Shown here: positions 53,565-64,000 of the stretch, in pieces | How the letters are laid out: every line of letters starts with the position of its first letter | How positions within the stretch are numbered: the first letter of the stretch is position 1 | From: Batillaria attramentaria | Taxonomy: Eukaryota > Mollusca > Gastropoda > Batillariidae | Direction: 5' to 3' | NCBI GenBank assembly: GCA_018292915.2 | Contig: JACVVK020000170.1 | Location: 980,001-1,044,000 of the forward strand | Length of the DNA stretch: 64,000 nt | Notes under the pieces: generated by a model | The model's input: only the letters and a program-made list of their open reading frames with translations | Database searches by the model: none | Told to the model about the DNA's origin: nothing | Program-made: the position numbers and the translations under genes

Positions 53565-53834
53565 AATTAGGTCAGTGGTCTTACTAAAGTCTGTTTTAGG
53601 GCTCTGTCTTGATACCCGGCGGTCCCCATGTGACTTCTACAGCCGGTCCGGCCGAATTGAGTTTATTGCGGACTGCACACCGATTAGCGCAGGTGGCCCC
53701 GCCTCCAGAAGCGAGCGATAGCCGTGTATCATTGGCTCATATCCTAGCATGGACGGTCTGGAAAAGGCTCTAATTTACACACAGTTTCATGCGTTGCCTG
53801 TGTCGGAGCTCGGAGCAGTTAAACAGGCTCAAGT

Positions 53835-54190
53835 TCCATCTTTGCTAAGCCAGTTTATGTTTTGGACCAGTTTCGCTCGTGAGTGCGCCTGTACGCTCGA
53901 AACACGTGACTCTATCTTGATGATAAGTACAGCAGCTGCTCTTCATGCGATGCAGTGTTCTTTGCACACAGCGCGAGCGGCGGTCAAAATTTTGTATTCT
54001 ACGACCGTTGTTACACTACTGGAGCGCTCAGTGTTTTCGCCGCGTCATCGTGTACACTTTTGTTAGCTCAGTGCCAGCATTGCAGACATTGTCACTGTCC
54101 GGGTGTCTAAGTGGTAGTGATGATAAGCACCACGAAAACGGGATGATCTGTGAGCATAAAAAATGGTAGCATCAAGTTAACCCCTTTACA
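53835..54190 (+). repeat. Dispersed repeat E, copy 4
   Basis: CCAGTTTCGCTCGTGAGTGC, ACACTACTGGAGCGCTCAGT, GTCACTGTCCGGGTGTCTAA and GATGATCTGTGAGCATA. It is the inverse of 51920-52510 in layout. Confidence 0.8.
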
Positions 54191-54814
54191 CGTGTACCCG
54201 GTTTTCCATTTCAGCGACTCTCTGTGTCGCCAGAAAGCTAGTATAGTATCGTAGCGTAGTATAGAATCATGCTCTCTAGTATCGCCAGTGATAGCAAATG
54301 CAGGAGACGACACGTATAATGATATATTCAGAAGAGTTTCCTGAAAGTCAAATCCGGAAAATGACGAGAGGAAAAACACAAGAAACAAACCCACCAGACA
54401 AAAGAAAACAAAATAAGTCTTCTTTGTACGCGGCTGCGGATACGCATTTGTTCATAATAGTTCCACGTCGTCTGCCACAATGCCATACATTCCCACAATT
54501 CTCCGCTTATCAAGACGGGCCGTAACTCCGTGAGTTTATGCAGTGTGCGAAAATATTTGGAGCCAATATTCTCAGCGAAAAGGCAGTCTCGCCGGCAGAG
54601 CCACACTTCGTGTTTGTCAACAGTTGCCAGCCTTCTAGAAAACCCGACGCATCAAGACGGTGAAAAAGAGACAGAGGAATGCAAAGAGAGCTGGTGTGTT
54701 TTTCTGAGAGCCGACGTGCGCGAGAGAAGGGGTGCGGGATGAGCGGGCTGTCACTGGTGCCAAGAGCCCCCCCCCCCCCCCCCCCCAGTTATACCAGTAC
54801 GCCACGGGGACTAA

Positions 54815-55170
54815 TCAAGATGGCCGGAAGTGTTTTCGGTGCTACTAGGTTTTGACGACGAATGCTGTCAAAGGTTGGTTGCTCAGGTCTACACTATACA
54901 GATACCGATTTCAAAAGAAACGATATATATTCCTGTTAAACTTATCGCTGCACATGACACATAAGAAATGCTTTAAAATTCAGCGAAAACAAAATCACAA
55001 AAATTTGGGGGTTTCCCTCCGGATCCTACGCCCCTCCCCCCCCCCCCCCCTCCCGCCGAACCGATCTCAAAAGAAACGATATATATTCCTGTTAAACTTG
55101 TCGCTGCACATGACACACAAGAAATGCTTTCAAATTCAGCGAAAACAAAATCACAAAAATCCAGCAGCCA
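54815..55170. repeat. 156-bp tandem duplication, with a small dispersed motif
   Basis: CAAAAGAAACGATATATATT, CGCTGCACATGACACA and CAGCGAAAACAAAATCACAA occur from 54912 and again from 55068. A C18 run lies between. TCAAGATGGCCGGAAGTG (54823) recalls the motif at 4600. Confidence 0.85.
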
Positions 55171-55279
55171 AAGACTCATCACAGGGTAAATTGACAAAAA
55201 TTCCAATGTTCCACTTTTTTTTTTTTTAACAGTGCTAGCAGTGACCACCTACCCCCTCATTCCTCTGTCGTCTGCTGGC

Positions 55280-55470
55280 TCTGTGCCAACCGCGCATGAA
55301 TACAATGAATACAAATAGTCCACATGCCAGGTTCATTTTTACTCCTTTTACCATTACCTGGCATGAAACTTATTAACAAAGCCAACAAACAGCCCCCAGA
55401 TTGCCGTTTTGTTTTATGACTCTGCACACAATTTTAAAAGGGGCAAAAATTCTGTACTATATTTAGAGGA
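55280..55470 (-). repeat. Dispersed repeat F, copy 2
   Basis: Inverse of 41213-41395: TACCTGGCATGAAACTTATT, AGATTGCCGTTTTGTTTTAT and GTACTATATTTAGAGG. Confidence 0.82.
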
Positions 55471-55494
55471 AAAAATTCAAAATAGAATGATAGG

Positions 55495-55566
55495 TAGGTT
55501 GGGAGACGCTGCACCGCGGCGACGCGCTTCCACCAGGGAAAGCAGCTTTGATTTCCCGAAAGTAGG
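55495..55566 (+). repeat. SINE-D 3' fragment
   Basis: GCTGCACCGCGGCGACGCGC, AAAGCAGCTTTGATTTCCCG. Inverse of part of 47091-47165. Confidence 0.6.
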
Positions 55567-55724
55567 AGGGGGGGGGGTGGACCCCAAAACATGTTTCAGT
55601 TGTGTAGCACCGGTAAAAAAAACTCCGCCATTTTGGCTGACCCCCGTGGTGCCTCCCGGTTTTACTTCTAGTGTGCTGTTTAGCTCTGCCGCTCGGTCCG
55701 CTAATGAGAGTGATAAATAGTTGC

Positions 55725-56093
55725 CTCATTCACCTGCCACGCCGCTGCTGCTGCCGCCTGCCCTGCCCGCCCAGCCGCTGATGTATTGCCGCGCTACGAG
55801 CCAATCAGAAAGCAGAACGCTCCTCTCTGCGGGGTCACTCTTCGGGTCACACTGTCGTCTGCTCTTCGCACACACGCGCGCAACTTGCTTGAATTCTAGA
55901 ACACACAGCGCGGTCACTGCGGGAGGAAGGTGTTTGGTGTTTTCACTGAACTTTGGTGATCGTGGAACATTCCTTGCTTGTCTGTGCATACGTGTGCTGG
56001 CTGCTGCTTGCTCTTTGGATTATTTTGCTGTCGTCTGCTGGTTTCCTCTGCCGGAGGGAGTTCGGCGCGTATCAGAGACTTGCTGAGTGAAAG
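55725..56093 (+). promoter_or_regulatory. Possible promoter and non-coding first exon
   Basis: A CCAAT motif (AGCCAATCAGAAAG at 55799) lies in GC-rich DNA. A stretch follows that ends TGAGTGAAAG at a strong donor GTAAGAA (56094). That combination is what a TATA-less promoter plus 5' untranslated exon looks like. No partner exon was found downstream, so this is speculative. Confidence 0.25.
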
Positions 56094-56099
56094 GTAAGA

Positions 56100-57211
56100 A
56101 GCGTTGACGGAGCAGTACGACAGCATCGACGTGAGAGCATGCATTACCGTACTGCGGAAAATTCTGGTCGCAGTAGATCGATTGGGTTTCACAGCTAAGG
56201 TCAGCCAGCTACATCAGTTGATAGTGTTGTTATGTACGCTCTGGTGCAAAGGCATTTACTGCCGCGGCCGTCGATGCCATAGAGTAGCGAGTCAGTACGT
56301 CGTCTGTTGGGTGGTTGTGTCATTCCGTTGACCTGTTTCAGTCCATGATATGTAGAATAAATATTAGGGTAGTAAACGGTATTTAAAATCTGTTAACATG
56401 TGTCACGCCAACGGTTATTATTATTATTATTGTTGTTGTTGTTGTTGTTTTATTGTTGTGCTGATGTTGTTTGTTTTGTTTTGTTTGTTTTGGGGAGACC
56501 GTCGAAGAATTATCAACTGGGCCATTTCCACAAATTTAGGTTTAGGTTCAGAAAGTTGCAATGCCTTCCGCAAGAGCAGGTTTTCCGTGCGTTACCTGAT
56601 TTTTTAATTTTTTATTTTTTCCTTGGGGGAGTGTGGGGGGGGGGGGGTAAACAGCACTTATTGTCGCATTGTTGGAATTTAAGCATTCACTTGTTCTACT
56701 ACACCTAGAGAGCACTGTAACCATTAGTAGGCCGTTATGCCAACGGAAGGGGAGCGGATGACCACTGTGACCCGAAGTACAGGTATCATCTTTGTCTTGC
56801 GTCTTGTACAGTCTTGCCGTCAAGGAAGACCCGCTCTTCGCCGCAGCGAAATGGAATTTGCTGATCAAACTTGAATTTATCAGTGTCCACCAACCAAACT
56901 AAACACTATATAACATGCTACAGTGCTATCTTTATCGTTTCCTCCTTTGCTTCTAGTCTGCGCGTTTTGACCGATGGCATGTCCAGTTTTTGAATAATTA
57001 TTGTGTCCGCGGCGGCAGAATGTTTTGTGTGTAACTAATGATCGTGTGATTTGTTATCGCTGATATCCTACCAAAAAAAACAAAAACAAAAACAAAAACC
57101 ACCCCCAACATTTATTTTGCTGTAATTTCAACGTCCATATCCGGCCGTAGGCGATATGCTATATCAGGGAGAGTTTATGCGTTGTGACGAAGTTCCCTGT
57201 TGTTTGAAAAG

Positions 57212-57279
<68 letters not shown>

Positions 57280-57535
57280 GAGAAACAAACAAAAACCCCG
57301 CTTCGCAAATAGTTTTGTGCTGGTTTAAAAAAAAGAAAGAAAAAAAAACAGCACGAAAAAGCCGGCTTAATCATTGTCGGCGAGGACAATCTGTTATTTT
57401 ATGACAATTTTATTGTATGTAAGGTACAGATGTTACGGCAATAAGTATGTCAGAGTAAAAGGTTATTTACGTGCTCGTGGCGTGTGCCTCATATAATGCG
57501 AGCATCCCAAAGACTCTCTCTCTCTCTCTCTCTCT
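56100..57535. other. Stretch without recognised gene
   Basis: (ATT)n(GTT)n at 56417-56449, a G11 run near 56637, (CA)n at 57212-57277 and (CT)n at 57513-57538. Confidence 0.45.
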
Positions 57536-57539
57536 CTCA

Positions 57540-57740
57540 GAGCCTAATAGCCGAGCTTGTGGACTCGCAGCTTTGGGCTTTCAGTGCTAGGGTCGTGAGT
57601 GCGAATCCCGGTTGGGGGAAAATGAAATAAAATAGAATGTAAATAAATAAATAAATAAAGTGTCAGCATTGGTCCTTTCCTTCTCATTCAGTCTTTGTGT
57701 TCTTTTTGTTGTGAAAAAGGACGTTAACTTTGCAAACGGC
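57540..57740 (+). repeat. SINE-A-like, old copy
   Basis: GAGCCTAATAGCCGAGC, GGGTCGTGAGTGCGAATCCC and GGACGTTAACTTTGCAAACG. The middle is replaced by a (AAAT)n run. Confidence 0.5.
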
Positions 57741-59580
57741 CCAACAAATCTCTTTCTCTCTCTCTTTCCTCGACGTTGTGATTGCAACGTGGACACGGAC
57801 CACACACCCAAGCACTCTCTGTGTGTGGTAGTTAAGGTTGCAGAGTCTCCATCATCGCAACAGCTCATCTATGCACGTCACCGGCCGACACTTCCTGTGT
57901 GGCATGAGATGGTTCAGACGGCCACGGGGTTCACGTGCAGAGACTGAACTGATTCCATTCCATTCACCGCAGAGCTCCCGAGTTACCGAAATCTTTCCGA
58001 CCTGCGCAGCTTCCCGCTGACTATGATCTAGAACGCCAAAACGTTGAGACAATTTCGTTGACAGACCATTTAAAATGCAATGAAAGTGTATTAAAATGAT
58101 AAGATATATAAGGTACAAAATGTACAAACAGGTCAGTATTTATTCCCGAAGGGACTCCCGTTAGCCGCGAATTAGCCCTTGTTGCTTGCGCGGCGTTAAA
58201 GCCCTAACGAACTAACTAACCGACTAGCCTAACTAACAGAGGAATTGCAAGTCCGCTTACGAAACATCATTTGAACATCCCAGACTTTTAAGATGTGTTG
58301 CAGTTCTCCGACTACACAAAACTGACATTTGCAAATCCAGCCAGTATTTCTCTAAGTTCTGCGTGAAATTCTCTTCCTGAGAAATGCAAAATCAGTCTTT
58401 TTTGTTTTTAGGTTAAGAATGGCCTTTCCAAATGTTTATTCAGCAGTGCGCATTGTTGTTGGTTTGTTTGTTTGCTCCGGCGGTTGGTTTTGGTTTTGTT
58501 TCTGTTGTTGTTTGTTTGTTTGTTTTTATGAAATGGAATTTAGTTTGCACGTCATGACACCCTGGAATTAGGACAGAAACGCTTTTAGAAGGCGTAATTA
58601 CTGAAGTATTATTTCTCAAAAGCGAAAGAAAAAACAAACAAACAAACACGTAAACTATAACAATTACATTGAAAAACAAACAAACAAACAAACTAACGAA
58701 AAACAAGAAACTCACTTAAAAAAACGACTAACAGTAAAGTAGATACAACAGCTTTACGGATATCCAGCATTGTCGTCGACCTTTTTCGTCATCGTGTTTT
58801 TAAATGCAATTTAAAATCTATTCAAAATTAATTTACCTGCGTATAGGTCACGCCTGGTTTGGCCGTTTCTAACGGTTCTCTGATTTATTTTTTAAAATCA
58901 CATCAGAAGCCTCTAAAGTTTAGCTCAGAATATTTTAACTAAAGTTTGAGATGGTTATTGGAGCGAAATTATATCTGCCACACGTACAATGTATTCGCAG
59001 AATATAGGCAACAAATCATTTTTGGCTCTAGTTTTCATTTGACCCACTATTGCCGCTGGCGAAATCATGTCACCAAAATCGTACACATTGTTTTGTTAGC
59101 TTGTTACCCAAAACATTAGTGGAACTGACGTATCGTATCGGTGTATACCGCCGTGTGTGTAATTTGTTTTCTATACGGGTGCGGGGTCAGCACTATCTAG
59201 CTTGTCACCTAAACATTTCCCAGCCCCCTCATCCCTCAACTTGTCGTTGGCACGGTTCCCTGGTGGGAGGGCGCCCAGTGCACTGAACGTAGGGTTTTAT
59301 CCCGATTGGCACCGCCCCCTGGTCCTACGTGCAGGTAACCATGGCAACTGGCAGGCAGCGATAACGGCACGTGATGTACGTCCCGATAGCCGACACACCT
59401 GATAACGTCCCTGTCCTGTTTGAATCATCGTACGGCACAGTCGGACTTTTCCCCTGCTTCCCCCAGGATCTGGCGTCTTCGTCCTTTGTTCGTGTGCATA
59501 TCTGTGTCTCTCTTGCTTTCAGCGTCCACCAACAAAGCGGGTTTGTGTTTGTGTTCTTGTTTGTGTGTTTGTTTGTTGGT
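57741..59580. other. Stretch without recognised gene
   Basis: No exon was recognised. AAC/GTTT-rich patches at 58440-58700 are low-complexity. Confidence 0.45.
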
Positions 59581-59589
59581 TTGTTTCCC

Positions 59590-59935
59590 GGGGAGCCGGG
59601 AAGGCCGAACGGTAAAGCGTTGGACTTCTAATGCTCGGGTCGTGAGTTCGTATCCCGGCTGGAGCCAAATATTTGTGCTGGATTTTTCATCGTAGCCCCG
59701 TCTTTGACATCGCCCGTATGTGGTCGAAAAGGACGTTAAACCCCCAAACACCCACACCCACCCTTGGTTAGTTTCCCGCAGTTCCCCCTCGTGTGCATTC
59801 AAGCAAAGCTCACAGTAAATTTCACTTTTCGTGTTTTGGTCCGAGCTCCGGTAAAACGTAGGCTAGTTTTCAGTCACCACCTGTGTGTGAACCACCTGTA
59901 TAGCGTCAGAGCTTGTTTGTTTGTTTCTTTATTTT
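59590..59935 (+). repeat. SINE-A with the shared 3' extension
   Basis: A SINE-A (59590-59765) followed by the same ~165-bp extension as at 50877-51042 (TTCCCGCAGTTCCCCCTCGT, GTAAAACGTAGGCTAG, TGAACCACCTGTATAGC). The second tail seen in the other copy is absent. Confidence 0.85.
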
Positions 59936-59939
59936 TATT

Positions 59940-61440
59940 TGCGGTATTTTGTTCAAGCAAATGATTCAAAGCTAGTGACATCTTTGCATTTTGATCAGAG
60001 CTTAGCGTTACAGTTTCACTCCCCGTCTCACAAACCGATGAAATAAAATGAATTGTGAAATAAAGCTAATAAAATTGACATTTTTTTATCAACTATATAT
60101 GCAGTTGACATGGAACACTCAATTTTCATACGTCAGAGACATACAAGAGATATATTTGCCTCCTGCCACTTTGATAAAAGGGCATAAGCGCTGTGGATTT
60201 CGTAAACGCTTAGTTTTCTTTTACGGTTGCCAAATGAGAGATACACATCTCCGGGAGCATCCTATACGGTTTAATATTGCAACATTCAGTTTCCATCCTT
60301 GGAAAAACAAAAGAGTGAGCGCAGCTGATTACCAGGGAATAGAGTTAGCTCCGTTAGATCGATGGTGTCAGAGTACAGATTTCACTCTGTGATGGAGAAC
60401 ATGCACGTGCAGTGAGCCCGGCGCTGATTTTTGGCACCGACAGCGCCGCCATGTTTTGTAGGCTGCCGCCTGATTGGTGGTGACAGCATGCTATTGCTTC
60501 CTCAGACATGCGCACTCGCACCGTCTGTTTCCCATGCTGACGCGGCCTTTCTCCTCCTTTGAGATTTTTAGCCTAAAAAAAAAAAAAAAAACCTTTCACG
60601 TCTCCCAGTTGGTTTCTTTCTTGTTTTGTATACCCCTGTTTCCTATTATGTATTTTCTTGTTCATTTTTTAGAACTCCGTTCAGCAGTGTAATCCATGCG
60701 TATTTGTGGTGTCAGTGGGAGTGAGCCTTCATCAAACGACGTGCGTGGTTGGCATATTTCACTGGCCTATGTATTTCTGTAAAAGAAAAATAATGCGAGG
60801 ATCCTAATTTAGACCCTCAAATATCAAGACTGATCACCTCACTACTGTAGCAGAGGGTCATTATTGTTTTTATTTTACTTGGAAACTGTCCTTTAATTGA
60901 TTAATTGATTGAGGATTAATTAACTGATTTATTGATTGATGAATTGATTGATTGATTGAGACTTTACTGAATAGTCTAAGTCGTTTGACATCAGCTAGTG
61001 AGGATGCTCAGACCCCCAGTCCAGCAAGAAAATTGCTACACGTGTCAGTTACCCCGGATAGAGTGGCGTTGATAATTAAAACCTCCGGAACCAGGGTGGT
61101 TTCTAAAGAGGGCACTTCAGGCGCTGACACTAGTGACAGGGGTGAGGACCAGGCGACACTGAGAACACAAAGGGGCTGACGTGGACCTACAAAGCATGGA
61201 CACGTGTTCTCCTCAAGGCATCGGTCCTCTGTGGGTCGTGCCGGATGGTAGTGTCGCTCTAGTCTCGGCCACCCGACCTGTCAGTGTTTTTAGTTCATCT
61301 CGTTCCTTTGTCTGAACTTTGGGACCGAGGGCTGTCGCATGATGCTGGGGCTGAGAACCTTCGGCTAGGATCTAGACAGCCACTGGACCAGATGTTTAAG
61401 GTCTGGTGGACTGACGTTGTGCTAGCATTGACGATTATTA
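59940..61440. other. Stretch without recognised gene; (ATTG)n retro tail
   Basis: A 114-residue frame at 60048 has no domain I recognise. (GATT)n-like DNA at 60893-60957, followed by AGACTTTACTGAATAGTC, may be the 3' tail of a minus-strand retroelement, like the (CAAT)n tail at 33749. A16 lies at 60577. Confidence 0.45.
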
Positions 61441-61445
61441 GTCTT

Positions 61446-61583
61446 TGGGGGAGCCGGGATAGCCGACTGGTAGAGCGTTGTCCTCTCAGTGCTCGGGTCG
61501 TGAGTTTGAATCCCAGCCTTGATACGAATTCATGGCCCGAGCATTGAGAGTCTAACGCTCTACCATTCGGCCACCCCGGCTCC
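61446..61583. repeat. Two SINE-A heads, head-to-tail inverted (palindrome-like)
   Basis: A + head (61449-61518: GAGCCGGGATAGCCGACTGG, GTTTGAATCCCAGCC) is directly followed by a minus head (61522-61583: GAATTCATGGCCCGAGCATT, CGGCCACCCCGGCTCC). Together they form an inverted repeat of about 60-bp arms. Confidence 0.85.
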
Positions 61584-61734
61584 AAAGTGGCCTCGGTAAA
61601 GAAATGATCCTGTGTTCGCTGGGACTCTTGGAGTTTCCCCATGCTCATACAGGCCTCTTTGAGAGAGACGTTTTAAATGTTGTTCCTGTGTTCACGAAGT
61701 CGGTCCCACGAAGTCCTCCTGTCCTTTCACTCAT

Positions 61735-61882
61735 TTCTAGTTTCGGACAGCCGAGCGTTCGACTCTCAATGCTGGGGTCGTGAGTTCGAATCCCGAATGA
61801 GACCAGATATTTTTCTGCTTGCCCCGTCTTTGATATTACCCTTACGTGGTCGAAAAGGACGTTAAACTCCCACGCACCCACT
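61735..61882 (+). repeat. SINE-A, shortened copy
   Basis: GACAGCCGAGCGTTCGACTC, GTTCGAATCCCGAATGAGAC, GCCCCGTCTTTGATATTACC and GGACGTTAAACTCCCACGCA. The head and middle have deletions. Confidence 0.78.
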
Positions 61883-62123
61883 CTAGCCTCTTTGGAAAGG
61901 CGTTCGGAGATCGTAAACCCAGTGTGGACCTCCTAGAAACTCGCTGCCGCTCACCTCCCGGATCGCGGTGGGAGGGGAAGGCGCTAATGACCAAAAGTGC
62001 ATGTTTGTAGGCTGGTGTGATTGGGCCTTAAGACAGCCTCAGTAGTATGCCTGTGCACTTAGCGAACTTTACAAGCTGTCTCGAAACTTAACCGCTCAAA
62101 CCAATTTATTTCCAACAAGATCT

Positions 62124-62280
62124 GGGAGTCGGGATACCTGAATGGTAGAGCGTTGGACTCTCAATGCTCGGGTCGTGAGTTTGAATCCCGGCCGGGGTCA
62201 AGTATTTGCCCCCGTCTTTTATATCACCCTTACATCGTGGAAAAGGACGTTAGACTCCCAAACACCCACCCCACCCTTCC
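62124..62280 (+). repeat. SINE-A with ~9-bp target duplication
   Basis: GGGAGTCGGGATACCTGAAT head to a CACCCCACCC tail. ACAAGATCT occurs at 62115-62123 and 62281-62289. Confidence 0.85.
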
Positions 62281-62815
62281 ACAAGATCTACATAACTGTC
62301 TGTATTTGATTGGACCAAGTTGTACTGACAGCCCTACCTGCATGAGTAGTTTGTCAGCTACGTATACACGCCACGACTATACCACACCACCTGTACTGTA
62401 CCTTACCTGCCGCGTCAGTACCGGTGAAGGAATGAAAACCGATAGGCCGGGCCGTGTACCCCACAAGATAAACTCACGCCCGCCCAGTGTTTACCGTGAC
62501 CCCAGGGTCGGGTGAGTTTTTGTTTCGATGGCAGATTCGAGACACATGGCCTGGGTCCTGGTCTGAGCGTGGTGGTGGGTGGTGATTTGGGCAGAACACT
62601 AGTAGTATTGCTGCTGAACGCTGCAGCTGCCGTGTAGGAGGCCAAGGTGGGGGTGAATTCGGGGTACTGTGGACGATTTGGTACGTGGGGGTAGCTAAAT
62701 GATTTTTGGGGGGTTTTTTTGCCGGTGGTTTTCAGTGCTGTGCGTTTTATCTCACAAGGCCAGCACCCAATGCCAGTTAAAGTATAATAGTCGTCAAATA
62801 ATCTGCGTTAAGATA

Positions 62816-62873
62816 AATGTGTGTGTGTGTGTGTGTTGTGCCGGCCGGTCAGTGTGTGTGTGTGTGTGCCGGT

Positions 62874-62904
<31 letters not shown>

Positions 62905-62913
62905 CCGGCCGGT

Positions 62914-62944
<31 letters not shown>

Positions 62945-62950
62945 CCGGCC

Positions 62951-62998
<48 letters not shown>
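62816..62998. repeat. (GT)n array punctuated by GCCGGCCGGTCA blocks
   Basis: (GT)n runs are separated four times by GCCGG(CCGG)TCA-type blocks at about 62839, 62867, 62904 and 62943. It is a microsatellite turned into a higher-order repeat. Confidence 0.93.
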
Positions 62999-63000
<2 letters not shown>

Positions 63001-64000
63001 GTACGGTCTTCACGGGCCCTTCAGTGATTGTCGGTCGCATTGAACCGAATATTACTAGTACATTTCAATACAGAATCTGCGGCAGAGATGTAGGGATGAT
63101 AAGAGAAGTCTTCGGTTTGTCCCAATCTCAGGAGTTATTGTTGAAATATTGTGTGCATGTGGGGGGTTGGGGTGAGGGGGGGGGGGGAGGGGGAGTACAC
63201 TACACAGAAAAGGAAACGTTGACACCAATTTTGAAAAATCGCCAAATGTTCATTGATGAAAGAGTGCAAATCTTGGGCCATTTTCCCACCGTTCAACGGT
63301 ATTGCAGTGTTGATTTTCATTAGAATATACTGTTCAGATTTATTCTTTGTTTTTTTACGGACACCTCTGTTCACTTGTAACGTTTCCTTTTGCTGAGTTG
63401 GTGCTCCAACATAGTGTGCTGATAGTTTGGTCTCACGGTCTGCTAACTCGTCCGTCACTGATCTCTTAGCTTGGGAACACTACCACAAGGAACCCTCTTC
63501 CTTAGGAGGTGACGAAAATATGTTTCTTCACCCCCACCCCTATAACCCGTCTCTCTCTCTCTCTCTCTCTCTCTCTCATGGCTTGTAGTACAAGCGCGCG
63601 CAAGCCCGGCGTAGCGTCGCGGGTGCTACTAGCTGTCTGGCCTTTCTTACGCCTCATTTCCCCGCCATTCAGCAGCGCGATTTATGGGCCGTGAAATATG
63701 AGAGTAATAACCGAGAATTAATTTCTCAGTGTGTTAAAGCCCACGGTGGCTGCGCCGTGTTTGTTCTGGAGAAGAGCGTAGCAGATTTACCACGTGCCTC
63801 GCGGGCTTCTCTCCCTCGCTGCTTCTTCTTCTCCGTTCTCTTCTTCGTCGTCTTTTTTTGTGTGTGTGTGTGTGCCATTCCTTCCTCGCGAAACCTCAGA
63901 GCTTTTACTGTTTGGTCTCGTTACGAACTCTGATGTGTTTCGTCTCAAGGAGGGTGAGGGTTTGTTCAGTGACGAGGGGCAGAGGATAAGGTTTTCTCCC
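62999..64000. other. Stretch without recognised gene
   Basis: A G13 run near 63177 and (CT)n at 63551-63578. The GC-rich end (63590-63660) shows no exon I can support. Confidence 0.45.

Noticed and set aside
60048..60392. 114-residue frame as a host gene
   Set aside because: No domain or splice borders, and its start overlaps a dispersed motif seen at 4445 and 39007.

Overview
The window looks like nuclear DNA of an animal, most plausibly a marine mollusc and probably a gastropod. This is an inference from sequence style: very dense (GT)n and (CT)n microsatellites, dozens of tRNA-headed SINE copies, 3' ends of LINEs, MITEs, spliced exons with GT-AG borders, and no long uninterrupted genes. 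There are no operons, CRISPR arrays or rRNA genes. Most apparent open reading frames are translations of microsatellites or repeats.

The only well-supported host coding sequence is two exons of one WD40-repeat protein on the + strand, at 288-363 and 34071-34189. They join in a compatible phase across a 33.7-kb intron, so most of the left half of the window is intron. The exons before 288 and after 34189 are not seen; the gene probably starts left of the window and continues right of 34189, possibly beyond the window.

The main discovery candidate is a 5.7-kb DNA transposon at 25511-31249. It has 45-bp terminal inverted repeats (40/45 matching) and TTAA duplications at 25507-25510 and 31250-31253, and it sits inside the tail of a SINE. 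It carries two convergent, intron-containing, damaged genes. The left (+) gene encodes a free-standing protein like the cysteine-rich cytosolic domain of P2X7 receptors. The right (-) gene encodes a THAP-ended transposase of Kolobok type. Their upstream regions share a GTGACGTCACGTTT block, which contains a CRE palindrome.

The rest is layered repeats. SINE-A is the commonest family (about three dozen copies or fragments, several with 10-15 bp target duplications). SINE-B, SINE-C and SINE-D are rarer. LINE 3' ends lie near 3.0-3.8, 23.1-23.5, 24.7-24.9 and 43.5-43.8 kb. MITE-G (GGGCCCGTATGTAAAAGTCG ends) has about seven copies or fragments. MITE-T (TTAA, CTCTTAAGAGC ends) has three, and there is one 62-bp TTAA MITE with a matching empty site. 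Tandem arrays include a 145-bp/290-bp array full of nuclear-receptor half-sites (12.84-13.83 kb), a 40-bp array bred from a SINE tail (4.8 kb), a 478-bp array (37.1-38.3 kb) and a 59-bp array open in all three frames (44.95-45.67 kb). A hairpin-forming inverted repeat lies at 48.2 kb. Several stretches of 0.5-1.5 kb are unannotated because nothing recognisable was seen in them.
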